Assembly: GCF_001439665.1 (NCBI RefSeq) | Contig: NZ_LMAK01000011.1 | Span: 124,001-188,000, forward strand | DNA length: 64,000 nucleotides | Direction of reading: 5' to 3' | DNA from: Formosa algae | GTDB taxonomy: Bacteria; Bacteroidota; Bacteroidia; Flavobacteriales; Flavobacteriaceae | Part shown: positions 1 to 9,394 of the stretch, in pieces | Position numbering within the stretch: the first letter of the stretch is position 1 | How the letters are laid out: each line of letters begins with the position of its first letter | Translations under genes and position numbers: made by a program | The notes under the pieces: generated by a model | What the model was told of the DNA's origin: nothing | Database searches by the model: none | Seen by the model: the letters and a program-made list of their open reading frames with translations, nothing else

Positions 1-184
1 AATGACCTTGGTTTACTGCAGAATACGCAGATAAGAAATCGTAATACTTTTTTCCTTCAACATCCCAAACAAAAACACCTTCACCTTTAGTTAAAACTAC
101 AGGAAGTGGGTGATAATTGTGTGCACCGTATTGGTTTTCTAAGTCAATTGCTTGCTGCGAAGTTAATTGGTTTAAAACAGCCAT
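1..184 (-). CDS. rocD: Ornithine aminotransferase, N-terminal part (cut by window edge)
   Basis: Only the first 61 codons are in the window; the gene runs off the left edge. The translation opens [16 protein letters not shown] and contains [13 protein letters not shown] and [12 protein letters not shown], the characteristic N-terminal signature of ornithine--oxo-acid transaminase, a PLP enzyme converting ornithine to glutamate-5-semialdehyde. The PLP lysine and the rest of the fold are outside the window. It is divergent from rlmD across about 246 non-coding bases. The match to flavobacterial RocD openings is from recall of the family. Confidence 0.9.
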   Translation of the reverse strand, partial: MAVLNQLTSQQAIDLENQYGAHNYHPLPVVLTKGEGVFVWDVEGKKYYDFLSAYSAVNQGH

Positions 185-430
185 TTTAATATATTTTAAA
201 TTGATAATTTGCTATTCCTACGTTGTCTCTTAATTAAATATACTTTTTTTGAGATGGAGAGAAATCATCCATAGAATCGCTTGCAAATTACTAAATATAA
301 AAACTGGATTGAAATAATATGATAGATATTTGAATTGAATCGAGATTATAAGTCTTAAAAAATACAATTCCTTTCTAAAAAATATGTGAAGTCGTATAAA
401 CAAAACCTAAAAACACCTTATTTTTGCCGC

Positions 431-1840
431 ATGTCTAGAAGAAATAGAAAACAAGTTTTTACAAATATAGAAGTCCTTGATGCAGGAGCAAAAGGGAAAA
501 CCATCGCAAAAACTCCAGAGGGAGCAGTTATTTTTTTACCAAATGCAGTACCTGGCGATGTGGTAGATATACAAACCTATAAAAAGCGTAAAGCCTACTT
601 TGAAGGTAAGGCAACGGTTTTTCATAAATTGTCTGATAAACGTACAACACCGGCTTGCGAGCATTTTGGTGTGTGTGGCGGATGCAAATGGCAGGATATG
701 GATTATAAATGGCAGTTATTTTACAAGCAAAAAGAGGTTGAAAACAACTTACGCCGTTTAGGTCATATAGAATTGCCAGAGGTTACTCCTATTTTAGGTT
801 CTGCAGAGCAGTATTTTTATAGAAATAAAATGGAATTTTCATTTAGTGATAGCCGATGGTTAACCCTAGATGAAATACAATCTGATGAACAGTTAGGAGA
901 TAAAAATGCTTTAGGATTTCATATTCCTGGTATGTGGGATAAAATCTTAGACATTAAAAAATGTCATTTACAAGCAGATCCTTCAAACGCTATTAGAAAT
1001 GCTGTAAGAGCATTTGCAATAGAAAACGATCTAGAATTCTTTAATACCAGAAACCAAACTGGATTATTACGTACTTTAATGATACGTACAGCATCTACCG
1101 GAGAATTAATGATTCTGATACAATTCTTTAAAGAAGATAAAGCTAAACGTGAATTGTTACTTAATTATCTTGCTGAAACGTTTCCAGAAATCACCTCGTT
1201 ATTATACGTCATTAACCCCAAAGCAAACGACACCATTTACGATCAGGAGATTGTATGCTTTAGCGGACGTGATCATATTTTTGAAGATATGGAAGGTTTA
1301 AAATTTAAGATTAACGCGAAATCATTCTATCAAACCAATTCCGATCAAGCTTACGAATTATATAAAGTCACTCGCAATTTTGCAGGTTTAACAGGAGAAG
1401 AATTAGTGTACGATTTGTATACAGGTACAGGAACCATTGCTCAATTTGTTGCCAAACAAGCGAAAAAAGTCATTGGTGTAGAAGCAGTTCCAGATGCTAT
1501 TTTAGCGGCTAAAGAAAATGCTAAAGCCAATAATATAGAGAATGTAGATTTTTATGTCGGTGATATGAAAAATGTATTTAACACTGCATTTATTAATACA
1601 CACGGACATCCAGATGTTATAATTACAGATCCGCCAAGAGATGGTATGCATAAAGATGTGGTACAGATGTTATTAAATGTATCGCCAGAAAAAATTGTTT
1701 ATGTTAGTTGTAATAGCGCCACTCAAGCTCGTGATTTAGCTTTAATGGATGCTGTATATAAAGTAACTAAAACACAGGCCGTAGATATGTTTCCACAAAC
1801 ACATCACGTAGAAAATGTTGTACTTTTAGAAAAAAGATAA
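431..1840 (+). CDS. rlmD: 23S rRNA (uracil-C5)-methyltransferase RlmD
   Basis: SAM-dependent methyltransferase that makes 5-methyluracil in 23S rRNA. Seen: an N-terminal TRAM-like domain (about residues 5-65), iron-sulfur cysteines C76, C82 and C85 (CEHFGVCGGC) with a fourth in KKCHLQ, the SAM motif LYTGTGTIAQF, the TDPPRDGMH motif, and the catalytic cysteine C427 in YVSCNS with the base E461 in HHVEN. I chose the ATG at 431 (MSRRNRKQVF) over an in-frame GTG at 386, because family members begin with this basic segment just before the TRAM domain. First gene of a run with the DUF6452 and DUF6048 genes (7-base gap). Confidence 0.95.
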   Translation: MSRRNRKQVFTNIEVLDAGAKGKTIAKTPEGAVIFLPNAVPGDVVDIQTYKKRKAYFEGKATVFHKLSDKRTTPACEHFGVCGGCKWQDMDYKWQLFYKQKEVENNLRRLGHIELPEVTPILGSAEQYFYRNKMEFSFSDSRWLTLDEIQSDEQLGDKNALGFHIPGMWDKILDIKKCHLQADPSNAIRNAVRAFAIENDLEFFNTRNQTGLLRTLMIRTASTGELMILIQFFKEDKAKRELLLNYLAETFPEITSLLYVINPKANDTIYDQEIVCFSGRDHIFEDMEGLKFKINAKSFYQTNSDQAYELYKVTRNFAGLTGEELVYDLYTGTGTIAQFVAKQAKKVIGVEAVPDAILAAKENAKANNIENVDFYVGDMKNVFNTAFINTHGHPDVIITDPPRDGMHKDVVQMLLNVSPEKIVYVSCNSATQARDLALMDAVYKVTKTQAVDMFPQTHHVENVVLLEKR

Positions 1841-1847
1841 ATCATTT

Positions 1848-2387
1848 ATGAGATATTCATTTATAATTATTCTTTTACTAGCCCTAAGTTTTCTAGGGTG
1901 TGAAAGAGACGATATCTGTTCTAATGATACAGAAACCACACCAAAGTTAATCATTAAGTTTTACGATGTTACGAATCCGAACACAGATGAATCTTTAGAC
2001 GTAACCAATTTAGTGGTGCAAGGTGTAGATAACGACGACGTTTTATCAGACTACGATATTGTAGCTACAGATTCTATTGCTATTCCTTTAAAAACAACAG
2101 ATAACACGACACAATATTCACTTTACGAGGAGTATGTTTTAAATGATAATGATACACCAGACGATGATAGTGATGATTATGTAACCGGTAACGAAGACAT
2201 TATTACAATTACATACGAGTTAGAAGAAGTTTATGTTTCTCGGGCTTGTGGTTATAAAACGGTGTATAGAAATGTAAGTATAAATTTAGAAGCAGATAGT
2301 GATAATTGGATACAATTAATACGATCTGTAGATGATAACCAATCTGTAGAAGATGAAACTGAACAACATTTTAAATTTTATCATTAG
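1848..2387 (+). CDS. DUF6452 family lipoprotein
   Basis: Predicted secreted lipoprotein of 179 residues. The leader MRYSFIIILLLALSFLGC ends in a clear lipobox (LGC, lipidated Cys18). The body is acidic, with DxDxD-type runs near residues 100-110 (NDNDTPDDDSDD), and is probably beta-rich. I recognise it as the DUF6452 family, which in flavobacteria sits directly after rlmD. Function unknown. Its last 35 bases overlap the start of the next gene, which argues for translational coupling. Confidence 0.8.
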   Translation: MRYSFIIILLLALSFLGCERDDICSNDTETTPKLIIKFYDVTNPNTDESLDVTNLVVQGVDNDDVLSDYDIVATDSIAIPLKTTDNTTQYSLYEEYVLNDNDTPDDDSDDYVTGNEDIITITYELEEVYVSRACGYKTVYRNVSINLEADSDNWIQLIRSVDDNQSVEDETEQHFKFYH

Positions 2388-3084
2388 TACTAGTTTTTGC
2401 TTTTTTCTGTTTAGCACAACACTTACTGCACAAAAAGATAGCATTAAGCAAGCCACTATAGATTCCATAAAAATTAAAGAAAAATATGGACTTCGTGTGG
2501 GTTTAGAATTAAGTAAACTTGCAAGAACGGCGTTTGAAGACGATTATGAAGGTTTTGAAGTTATGGGAGACTATAGAATTTCTAAAAACTTATACATCGC
2601 AGGAGCATTTGGTGCAGAAAATAATAACACGAACACCGATTATTATGACGTTACAACTAAAGGTACTTATTTTAAAGCCGGTATAGATTACAATGCCTAC
2701 CAAAACTGGTTAGACATGAAAAACATGATTTATAGTGGGTTTCGTGTTGGTGCAAGTACTTTTGATCATACCATAAATAGCTATACCATTTATACTGAAG
2801 ATCAATATTGGGCTCCACAGTTTACATCATCAGAATCGCAAGACTTTGATGGGTTAACTGCTGTATGGCTTGAGCTTATTGCTGGTTTTAAAGTCGAGAT
2901 TGTAAACAATTTATATATTGGTGCACATGTAGAACTTAAAACGCTTGTCTCTCAAAAAGAACCTGATAATTTCGAGAACCTTTATATCCCTGGGTTTTAT
3001 AAAACTTACGATAGTTTAGATATTGGTTTTGGATACGGATACTCTATTACATATTTGATACCCCTTTATAAAAAGGACAAATAA
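2353..3084 (+). CDS. DUF6048 family outer-membrane beta-barrel-like protein
   Basis: 243 residues with a Sec signal peptide (cleavage likely after TTLTAQ, about residue 26). The mature part has alternating hydrophobic/aromatic strands typical of a small outer-membrane barrel and ends in aromatic/hydrophobic residues near YGYSITYLIPLY. It matches the DUF6048 family, the usual neighbour of DUF6452. It begins inside the preceding lipoprotein gene (35-base overlap). The pair may form a surface unit, but its role is unknown. Confidence 0.8.
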   Translation: MKLNNILNFIISTSFCFFLFSTTLTAQKDSIKQATIDSIKIKEKYGLRVGLELSKLARTAFEDDYEGFEVMGDYRISKNLYIAGAFGAENNNTNTDYYDVTTKGTYFKAGIDYNAYQNWLDMKNMIYSGFRVGASTFDHTINSYTIYTEDQYWAPQFTSSESQDFDGLTAVWLELIAGFKVEIVNNLYIGAHVELKTLVSQKEPDNFENLYIPGFYKTYDSLDIGFGYGYSITYLIPLYKKDK

Positions 3085-3221
3085 TTTTTAATTATAGGTG
3101 TAGACACTTGAAATTTCGTATTCGAGTTAAAACGAGCGTGGATTGAACAAAAAATGCAATTGAATATTACCTAGTTTTGTTGTTATAATTAATTGTAGAA
3201 ATAATCTAAAAAAATTAAATT

Positions 3222-3758
3222 ATGAACAACTTGAAAAAAATAGTAATGGTATTTACCATTGGGCTTATGGCTTGGTCTGTAACTGCACAAACTGATAAGG
3301 ATAAAGAAATTATTAAGGATGCAGCAATGGCTAAACAAACATTAATAGATAGTAATGCAGGATTAAAAGACTTTTTCTATAATGCCGCTGGATATGTTAT
3401 TTTTCCGAATGTTGGAAAAGGAGGATTTATTGTAGGTGGTGCTTCAGGAAACGGTGTGTTATACAAAAAAGGAGGTACTGAATTAGGAATGGCTAGTCTT
3501 AAAAAATTAAATGTAGGACTACAAGCTGGTGGAGAAGCTATTATTGAAGTGATTTTCTTTGAAACCAAAACAGAGTTAGATGAATTCCAAAAAGGAAAAT
3601 TTAAGTTTGATGCTGGAGCATCTGCAACAGCAATAAAATCTGGAGAATCTTTTAACGCTAAATATTCTGAAGGTGTTGCTGTCTTTACACAAACTAAAGG
3701 TGGTTTAATGGCCGATGTGTCTGTAGGCGGACAAAAATTTAAATACGAAGCGTTTTAA
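3222..3758 (+). CDS. SYLF-domain lipid-binding protein (YSC84-related)
   Basis: 178 residues with a signal peptide (MNNLKKIVMVFTIGLMAWS, cut after TAQ). The mature protein shows the SYLF/Ysc84 pattern: a helix with AKQTL, AAGYVIFPNVGKGGFIVGG, a GGEA segment, FFETKTELDEF and a glycine-rich end (KGGLMADVSVGGQ). The family binds phosphoinositides or other lipids in eukaryotes; the role of bacterial secreted members is not established. It stands alone, with a terminator 30 bases downstream. Confidence 0.88.
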   Translation: MNNLKKIVMVFTIGLMAWSVTAQTDKDKEIIKDAAMAKQTLIDSNAGLKDFFYNAAGYVIFPNVGKGGFIVGGASGNGVLYKKGGTELGMASLKKLNVGLQAGGEAIIEVIFFETKTELDEFQKGKFKFDAGASATAIKSGESFNAKYSEGVAVFTQTKGGLMADVSVGGQKFKYEAF

Positions 3759-3788
3759 TTGAACGTATTGTTATAATAATTCAAAAAA

Positions 3789-3812
3789 AAAGCAAGTGGT
3801 TACACTTGCTTT
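3789..3812. terminator. Bidirectional terminator overlapping a gene end
   Basis: Perfect 10-bp stem AAAGCAAGTG (3789-3798) / CACTTGCTTT (3803-3812), with a 4-base loop. It is flanked by A-runs on the left and T-runs on the right, so it can act on both strands. On the minus strand the loop holds the TAA stop of the THUMP methyltransferase gene, and the upstream stem encodes its last codons. Confidence 0.85.
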
Positions 3813-4957
3813 TTTGCTTTCTTACTACCTTCATACATCACATATTTTACAAATCGTGATTCTAATTTGGCATTAAAAAGTTTTATTTTTCTAGAAGGTC
3901 TTAAGCCTACACACTTTAAAGCTTCTAAATTAGACGTAATTAGCCAAGCATCTGTTCCTGGGTAATTTTGCTTCAACGTATCTCCTATACTTTTATAAAA
4001 ATCTTCCATTTCAATATTCAATCGTTCACCATACGGTGGATTAAATAACATGTGTAATTTCTCATGTCCTCCTTTTTGAGTTTTAAAGAAATCTTCGTGC
4101 TTAATGGTTACAAACTCATCTAAATGAGCATTTTTCACATTCTCAGTGGCTTTGGTTACTGCAGAAGGCGATTTATCGTAACCAATAATACGGTGATGAA
4201 AATCACGTGTTTTAGATAACAGAGATTCTTCAATTTTTTCAAATAAATCCACATCCCAATCGTCCCAACGTTCAAAAGCAAATTCTTTACGCATTAAATT
4301 TGGCGGTATATTACATGCAATCATGGCGGCTTCTGCTAAAATGGTACCAGAACCACACATCGGATCCATAAAATCACTTTGTCCATCCCAACCAGAAAGC
4401 ATAATTAAACCCGCTGCTAAAACTTCATTTATAGGTGCAATATTGGTTGCTGTTTTATAACCACGCTTATGTAAAGAGTCTCCAGAAGTATCTAAAGAAA
4501 CGGTACACTTTTGTCTATCTATATGGATGTTTATTTTTAAATCAGGAAATTTTAAATCTACACTAGGTCTTACACCCGTTGTATTTCTAAACTTATCTAC
4601 AATAGCATCTTTAGTTTTCTGAGCAATATATAAGGAATGCGTAAATACGGTTGAGTTAATTGTAGCATCTACAGCTAGTGTACCTGTAGGCTTTAAATAC
4701 TCATCCCATTGCATTTTATAGATATTGTCGTAAATATCTTGCTCTGTAACTACTCGAAATGTCCGTATAGGTTTTAAGATTTTAATAGCGGTTCTTAAAG
4801 CCAAATTTGCTTTATACATAAACCCCTTATCACCAACAAAACTAACGTTCCTTACCCCTATTTCAACTTCTTGAGCACCAAGTTGTGTTAACTCTTTAGC
4901 TAATAGTTCTTCAAAGCCAAATAAGGTTTTGGCAACCATTTTAAAATTATTCTCCAT
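3800..4957 (-). CDS. THUMP-domain RNA (guanine-N2)-methyltransferase (RlmL N-terminal-like)
   Basis: 385-residue class I SAM-dependent RNA methyltransferase. An N-terminal ferredoxin-like/THUMP region spans about residues 1-160. The catalytic domain follows with DPMCGSGTILAEAA (198-211) for SAM and NPPYGERL (306-313), the N-methyltransferase motif IV. Homologues methylate G2445 of 23S rRNA; the exact target here is inferred. The tail is Lys-rich (KKAKKQV) and its stop codon lies inside the terminator loop. It faces the next methyltransferase gene across 58 bases. Confidence 0.9.
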   Translation of the reverse strand: MENNFKMVAKTLFGFEELLAKELTQLGAQEVEIGVRNVSFVGDKGFMYKANLALRTAIKILKPIRTFRVVTEQDIYDNIYKMQWDEYLKPTGTLAVDATINSTVFTHSLYIAQKTKDAIVDKFRNTTGVRPSVDLKFPDLKINIHIDRQKCTVSLDTSGDSLHKRGYKTATNIAPINEVLAAGLIMLSGWDGQSDFMDPMCGSGTILAEAAMIACNIPPNLMRKEFAFERWDDWDVDLFEKIEESLLSKTRDFHHRIIGYDKSPSAVTKATENVKNAHLDEFVTIKHEDFFKTQKGGHEKLHMLFNPPYGERLNIEMEDFYKSIGDTLKQNYPGTDAWLITSNLEALKCVGLRPSRKIKLFNAKLESRFVKYVMYEGSKKAKKQV

Positions 4958-4988
4958 TATTTACTTTAAATAGAAGACAAAAATACAG

Positions 4989-4996
4989 TATTTTTG
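4989..4996 (+). promoter_or_regulatory. Bacteroidota-type -7 box (TATTTTTG)
   Basis: Matches TAnnTTTG. It lies 20 bases before the ATG of the methyltransferase at 5016. No clear TTG -33 element was found at the expected spacing. Confidence 0.55.
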
Positions 4997-5015
4997 CACC
5001 CTACATAGTTTAGAC

Positions 5016-5747
5016 ATGATAAAAGATAACACAACCTGGTATGTATCGTGGTTCGATACCCCTTTTTACCACATATTATATAAAAATAGAGACGATCGTG
5101 AAGCACAAGTTTTCATGGATAATCTAACCCAGTATTTAAATATAGATGAAGAAGGTAAAATTTTAGATCTGGCTTGTGGTAAAGGACGACATTCTATTTA
5201 TTTAAATTCGCTAGGCTATCAGGTTATTGGTGCAGATTTATCTGAAAACAGTATTCAATACGCTAAACAATTTGAAAACGATACACTTAAATTCGAAGTT
5301 CACGATATGTGTAAGCCATTTCCTGAAACTTTTGATGCTGTGTTTAATCTCTTTACAAGTTTTGGATATTTTGATAAAGACGAAGACAACCTTAATACCA
5401 TTAAAGCGATTAAAAGCGATTTAAATGAATATGGTATTGGTGTGATCGATTTTATGAACTCAGACTATGTGATCGCAAATTTAGTTCCCGAAGAAACTAA
5501 AATTGTAGATGATATAACCTTTAATTTAAAACGTTATGTGGAAGATGGACATATTATAAAAGACATCTCTTTTACATTTGAAGGTGAAGATTATAACTAT
5601 CAAGAACGTGTTAGAGCGTTTACTTTAAAAGATTTTGAAGCTTTATTTGAAGCTGCCGATGCTCATCTTATCGAAGTCTTTGGAAATTATAAATTACAGA
5701 AATTTGATGTTAACACATCAGAACGTTTAGTCATGCTTTTTAAATAA
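5016..5747 (+). CDS. Class I SAM-dependent methyltransferase
   Basis: 243 residues. The SAM-binding motif I is ILDLACGKGRHSIYL (residues 49-63), followed by VIGADLSENSI (motif post-I acidic residue) and VFNLFTSFGYF (motif IV region). This fits small-molecule methyltransferases of the Methyltransf_25/11 type; the substrate cannot be told. It shares one base of its stop codon with the start of the ZIP transporter gene, so the two are co-transcribed. Confidence 0.85.
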   Translation: MIKDNTTWYVSWFDTPFYHILYKNRDDREAQVFMDNLTQYLNIDEEGKILDLACGKGRHSIYLNSLGYQVIGADLSENSIQYAKQFENDTLKFEVHDMCKPFPETFDAVFNLFTSFGYFDKDEDNLNTIKAIKSDLNEYGIGVIDFMNSDYVIANLVPEETKIVDDITFNLKRYVEDGHIIKDISFTFEGEDYNYQERVRAFTLKDFEALFEAADAHLIEVFGNYKLQKFDVNTSERLVMLFK

Positions 5748-6421
5748 TGAATTCGTATTTACTTCCTATAATTGCAGTTATTTTAGGGATTGTGCTTGCC
5801 ATAATTGGTAAAACAAAACCTGCTATAAATACTAAACTTTTATTATCGTTTAGTGGGGCGTTTTTATTAGCGCTAACCTTGTTTGAGTTACTTCCTGAGG
5901 TCTATCATCATTTAGAATCTAAGCAAACAGGTTTATTCATCATGTTGGGGATTTTGCTACAAATTGTGCTAGAATTCTTTTCCAAAGGCGCAGAACATGG
6001 TCATGTACACATACATAAAAACGACTCGGCTTTTCCGTGGTTGTTGTTTATTAGTTTATGTATTCATAGTTTTTTAGAAGGCTTCCCCATTCATCATCAC
6101 AGCGATATGGTGTATGGAGTTTTAATACACAAAATTCCTATTGCAGCCTTAATTACAACCTATTTAATTCAGTCGCATTTTAGTAAAACACAATTGGTTA
6201 TCTTCCTAACAATCTTCACTATTATGACGCCGTTAGGGACATTTATATCCAATCACGTAACTTTAATTGAAGGATATATCTATTTTATAAATGCCATTGT
6301 TATTGGAATCTTTTTTCACATTTCTACAACCATATTGTTTGAAAGCAATGAAGATCACAAATTCAATTTAACAAAATTAATTTCTATTTTAGCAGGAGTT
6401 GCCATTGCTTACGCCTTATAA
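5747..6421 (+). CDS. ZIP family divalent metal transporter
   Basis: 224 residues with about seven to eight membrane segments. Metal-site motifs of the ZIP family are present: HSFLEG (107-112, TM4) and HKIPIA (128-133, TM5), plus a His-rich cytoplasmic loop (HGHVHIH, 84-90). ZIP proteins move Zn2+/Fe2+ into the cytoplasm. It starts on the last base of the methyltransferase stop codon and is followed after 3 bases by the DUF4268 gene. Confidence 0.9.
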   Translation: MNSYLLPIIAVILGIVLAIIGKTKPAINTKLLLSFSGAFLLALTLFELLPEVYHHLESKQTGLFIMLGILLQIVLEFFSKGAEHGHVHIHKNDSAFPWLLFISLCIHSFLEGFPIHHHSDMVYGVLIHKIPIAALITTYLIQSHFSKTQLVIFLTIFTIMTPLGTFISNHVTLIEGYIYFINAIVIGIFFHISTTILFESNEDHKFNLTKLISILAGVAIAYAL

Positions 6422-6424
6422 ATT

Positions 6425-6853
6425 ATGTTTAGTAAAGAAGAATCAAGACAATTAAGAGAATTATTTTGGACCAGTTTCGGAAAATCATTTCCAAGAAAGT
6501 GGTTACTGTATGATACAAAAATTAAAGGCTTTAGTTTTAAATTTCATTTTGATACTAAAACAGCATTTGTAGCCTTAGATGTTGAAGAAGATTTAGAACA
6601 TAGAATTAAATATTGGGGCCGATTAGAATCTTTAAAATCCATTTTAAAAGATGATTATTTAGCCAATGCTATTTTTGAAGAAGAATTTCTCTTAGATAAT
6701 GGTAAAGAAATCTCTAGAATTTATGTGCCTTTAGATGAAAAAGTATCCATTCATAACAAAAACTCTTGGCAAACAGTTATGGAGTTTTTCAACGAAAACA
6801 TGTCTAAATTTGAATCCTTTTTTGAAGACTACGAAGACATTCTAAAAGATTAA
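6425..6853 (+). CDS. DUF4268 domain-containing protein
   Basis: 142 residues, soluble, no signal peptide. It shows the DUF4268 pattern (LFWTSFGKSFPRKWLLYDTKIKG, cut here at the motif; FVALDVE; RIKYWGRLESL). The domain is distantly related to restriction-endonuclease-like proteins, but no function is established for the stand-alone form. Last gene of the methyltransferase-ZIP run; its 3' end overlaps the convergent hemolysin III gene by 4 bases. Confidence 0.8.
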   Translation: MFSKEESRQLRELFWTSFGKSFPRKWLLYDTKIKGFSFKFHFDTKTAFVALDVEEDLEHRIKYWGRLESLKSILKDDYLANAIFEEEFLLDNGKEISRIYVPLDEKVSIHNKNSWQTVMEFFNENMSKFESFFEDYEDILKD

Positions 6854-7476
6854 ATAACGTATAAAAAGATCATAAAAAAATGACTGATAGCTCCGGCTAA
6901 CACAAACAAGTGCCAAATTACATGATTGTAAGGAATTTTTTCAAATACAAAAAAGATAATTCCAACGGTGTAAAATATCCCTCCGGCAATAAGCCAATAT
7001 ACACCTTGACTACCAATAGCAGCTTCTAGGTGACTAAAGTCGAATATAATAAGCCACCCCATAATTAAATACAGTAGCGTAGAAAACATTTCAAATCTTC
7101 CTGTAAAAAACAGCTTTAAAATAAGTCCAAAAGCTGCTATTCCCCAAACTACCCAAAACAAATTCCAGCCTAAACTATCTTTTAAAGCTATTAATAATAT
7201 GGGCGAATACGTTCCGGCAATTAAGATATAAATACTAATATGGTCTAAAACGCGTAAGTAATGTTTATGCGTTGTTTTAGTCACAGAATGGTACAATGCG
7301 GATGCTGTAAATAAAACAATTACAGAAATACCATAAATAACAACACTAAAAATTGTCCAACCCGTATTTTGTGTATTATAATACAATAACAGCCCCAACC
7401 CTATTAATCCTAAAAAGGCACCAAAGGCATGTGTAATCGTATTTAGTTTTTCTTCTAAAGGCGATTGTATGTTCAT
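6850..7476 (-). CDS. Hemolysin III / PAQR family membrane protein
   Basis: 208 residues, seven predicted membrane helices. The conserved PAQR metal-site residues are visible: ITHAFGA near the N-terminus, SALYHS in the third helix region, DHISIYILIAGTYSP, and HVIWHLFVLAGAISHF at the C-terminal end. Bacterial members are annotated hemolysin III (TrhA/YqfA), implicated in membrane energetics and lipid homeostasis. It overlaps by 4 bases the end of the DUF4294 gene upstream on the same strand. Confidence 0.92.
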   Translation of the reverse strand: MNIQSPLEEKLNTITHAFGAFLGLIGLGLLLYYNTQNTGWTIFSVVIYGISVIVLFTASALYHSVTKTTHKHYLRVLDHISIYILIAGTYSPILLIALKDSLGWNLFWVVWGIAAFGLILKLFFTGRFEMFSTLLYLIMGWLIIFDFSHLEAAIGSQGVYWLIAGGIFYTVGIIFFVFEKIPYNHVIWHLFVLAGAISHFFMIFLYVI

Positions 7477-8156
7477 TCTTTAGCGGGTTTTAAACGTTCG
7501 GACCATTTTTTTTCGGCTTCATAAAAATCAAAATCTAATACAGAATTCTGACGCTCTAATTTTCCGTTCTGAAAGCAACGTTGTAAAATATCTTCAATAA
7601 AATAATCTTCTTTAGATAGCATGGGATCAAACGCTTCTTTTAAAGAAATATCGAATAATTTTGCAGTATTGTTAAACCAAAATGCTCGCCAACCACTGCG
7701 CAAATCTTTAATTAAATCGAAAGTCGTTATACCGGTTTGTCTGTGTACCAGTTTAACCAAAATTTGACCTTCCGTTTTGGTCATTTTTTTTAATTCAGCA
7801 GTAAACTCGTCTTCTAAATAATGTTGCACTTGTTTAATGTACCGTTTTTGGTCGCGTTTCCGGTCTAATACATCTAATCGCGATTTTAATTCTTGCAACC
7901 GATCTGCTGCCAGTTTAGCATAAGGATACACTTTTATGGTTTTTCTGCGTAGAATTAGATATTGTATGTGTTCCTTTTTATCAATAAAATCTATTTTATT
8001 AAGGATTAAAACTTCATCTAAATCGATACTTTTTCTAAAAACAGAATCTCCTTCAATTTTAACATAAGTCTCATCAAGGCTATCTTGTTTGGTCTCATAG
8101 ATTTGAGTCCAAGCAAAATAAGGACATAGAAGTAGAATATATACTAGGTTTTTCAT
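7473..8156 (-). CDS. DUF4294 family exported protein
   Basis: 227 residues. A signal peptide (MKNLVYILLLCPYFAWTQ) is followed by a short linker and a charged helical domain (KTIKVYPYAKLAADRLQEL, RDQKRYIKQVQHYLEDEF, GQILVKLVHRQTG). This is the DUF4294 pattern, restricted to Bacteroidota. Function unknown. First gene of a two-gene minus-strand unit with hemolysin III, divergent from the M42 peptidase. Confidence 0.82.
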   Translation of the reverse strand: MKNLVYILLLCPYFAWTQIYETKQDSLDETYVKIEGDSVFRKSIDLDEVLILNKIDFIDKKEHIQYLILRRKTIKVYPYAKLAADRLQELKSRLDVLDRKRDQKRYIKQVQHYLEDEFTAELKKMTKTEGQILVKLVHRQTGITTFDLIKDLRSGWRAFWFNNTAKLFDISLKEAFDPMLSKEDYFIEDILQRCFQNGKLERQNSVLDFDFYEAEKKWSERLKPAKE

Positions 8157-8257
8157 AGAAATATGGAAGCCAAAAACTATTCCAAAATTAATAATTTACA
8201 TGGCTTTAAACATCAAAATCGCATTAATATTATTATTTTTATGCAAAACTATTTCAA

Positions 8258-9346
8258 ATGGCAGATAAGAGTATATTAAATAAAAAATCGTTAGACTTTT
8301 TAGAATCATATTTAAACAATGCAGCGCCAACAGGCTACGAATGGACTGGGCAAAAGCTGTGGATGGATTATTTAAAACCTTATGTAGACGAGTTTATTAC
8401 GGATACTTATGGTACCGCAGTTGGCGTTATAAATCCAGACGCGCCATACAAGGTTGTTATAGAAGGACATGCAGATGAAATTTCATGGTATGTAAATTAT
8501 ATTTCTGATAACGGTTTAATTTATGTAGTTAGAAACGGTGGTAGTGATCATCAAATTGCTCCAAGTAAATTGGTAAATATCCATACTAAAAAAGGAATTG
8601 TAAAAGGTGTTTTTGGATGGCCAGCAATTCATACCAGAGATAAATCTAAAGAAGAAACTCCAAAACCGGATAACATTACTATTGATGTTGGAGCAAAAGA
8701 CAAAGAGGAAGTTGAAAAAATGGGGGTACATGTTGGTTGTGTGATTACATATCCTGATGAATTCCATATTTTAAACGGCGATAAATTTGTATGTCGTGCA
8801 TTAGATAATAGAATGGGCGGATTTATGATTGCTGAAGTCGCACGTTTATTAAAAGAGAATAAAAAAGAGCTTCCTTTTGGATTATACATTACCAATTCGG
8901 TACAAGAAGAAATTGGTTTACGTGGTGCAGAAATGATTACACAAACCATTAAACCTAACGTCGCTATAGTAACCGATGTAACTCACGATACTACGACTCC
9001 GATGATTGACAGAAAAAAAGAAGGTCATTTAGAGTTAGGCTTAGGTCCGGTTATCGCATATGCGCCCGCTGTACAACAAAAACTTAGAGATTTAATTACA
9101 GAGACTGCTGAAGCTGAAAACATTCCTTTTCAACGTTCGGCATTATCTAGAGCTACAGGAACAGATACAGATGCTTTTGCATACAGTAATGGAGGTGTTG
9201 CTTCTGCCCTAATTTCATTACCACTTCGTTATATGCACACCACTGTAGAAATGGTACATAGAGATGATGTAGAAAATGTAATTAAATTAATTTACGAAAC
9301 GCTTCTTAAAATTGAAGCTGGAGAAACATTCAGTTATTTTAAATAA
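8258..9346 (+). CDS. M42 family metallo-aminopeptidase
   Basis: 362-residue cytosolic dinuclear zinc aminopeptidase of the M42 (glutamyl aminopeptidase/tetrahedral-assembly) family. Metal and catalytic motifs: GHADEI (H71, D73), CRALDNRMGG (bridging Asp), SVQEEIGLRGA (catalytic Glu pair), TDVTHD and the C-terminal LRYMHTTVEMVH. Length is typical. Transcribed alone and closed by a strong hairpin terminator. Confidence 0.93.
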   Translation: MADKSILNKKSLDFLESYLNNAAPTGYEWTGQKLWMDYLKPYVDEFITDTYGTAVGVINPDAPYKVVIEGHADEISWYVNYISDNGLIYVVRNGGSDHQIAPSKLVNIHTKKGIVKGVFGWPAIHTRDKSKEETPKPDNITIDVGAKDKEEVEKMGVHVGCVITYPDEFHILNGDKFVCRALDNRMGGFMIAEVARLLKENKKELPFGLYITNSVQEEIGLRGAEMITQTIKPNVAIVTDVTHDTTTPMIDRKKEGHLELGLGPVIAYAPAVQQKLRDLITETAEAENIPFQRSALSRATGTDTDAFAYSNGGVASALISLPLRYMHTTVEMVHRDDVENVIKLIYETLLKIEAGETFSYFK

Positions 9347-9354
9347 ACCTTTTT

Positions 9355-9379
9355 AAAGCCTCAGTTTAACTGAGGCTTT
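9355..9379 (+). terminator. Hairpin terminator after the M42 peptidase
   Basis: Stem AAAGCCTCAG (9355-9364) / CTGAGGCTTT (9370-9379), loop TTTAA, ending in a short T-run. It lies just before the NUDIX gene start. Confidence 0.8.
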
Positions 9380-9394
9380 TATTGCTTTAAACTT

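Noticed and set aside
386-430. GTG start for rlmD at 386
   Set aside because: The extra 15 residues are unlike the family; ATG 431 gives the standard opening.
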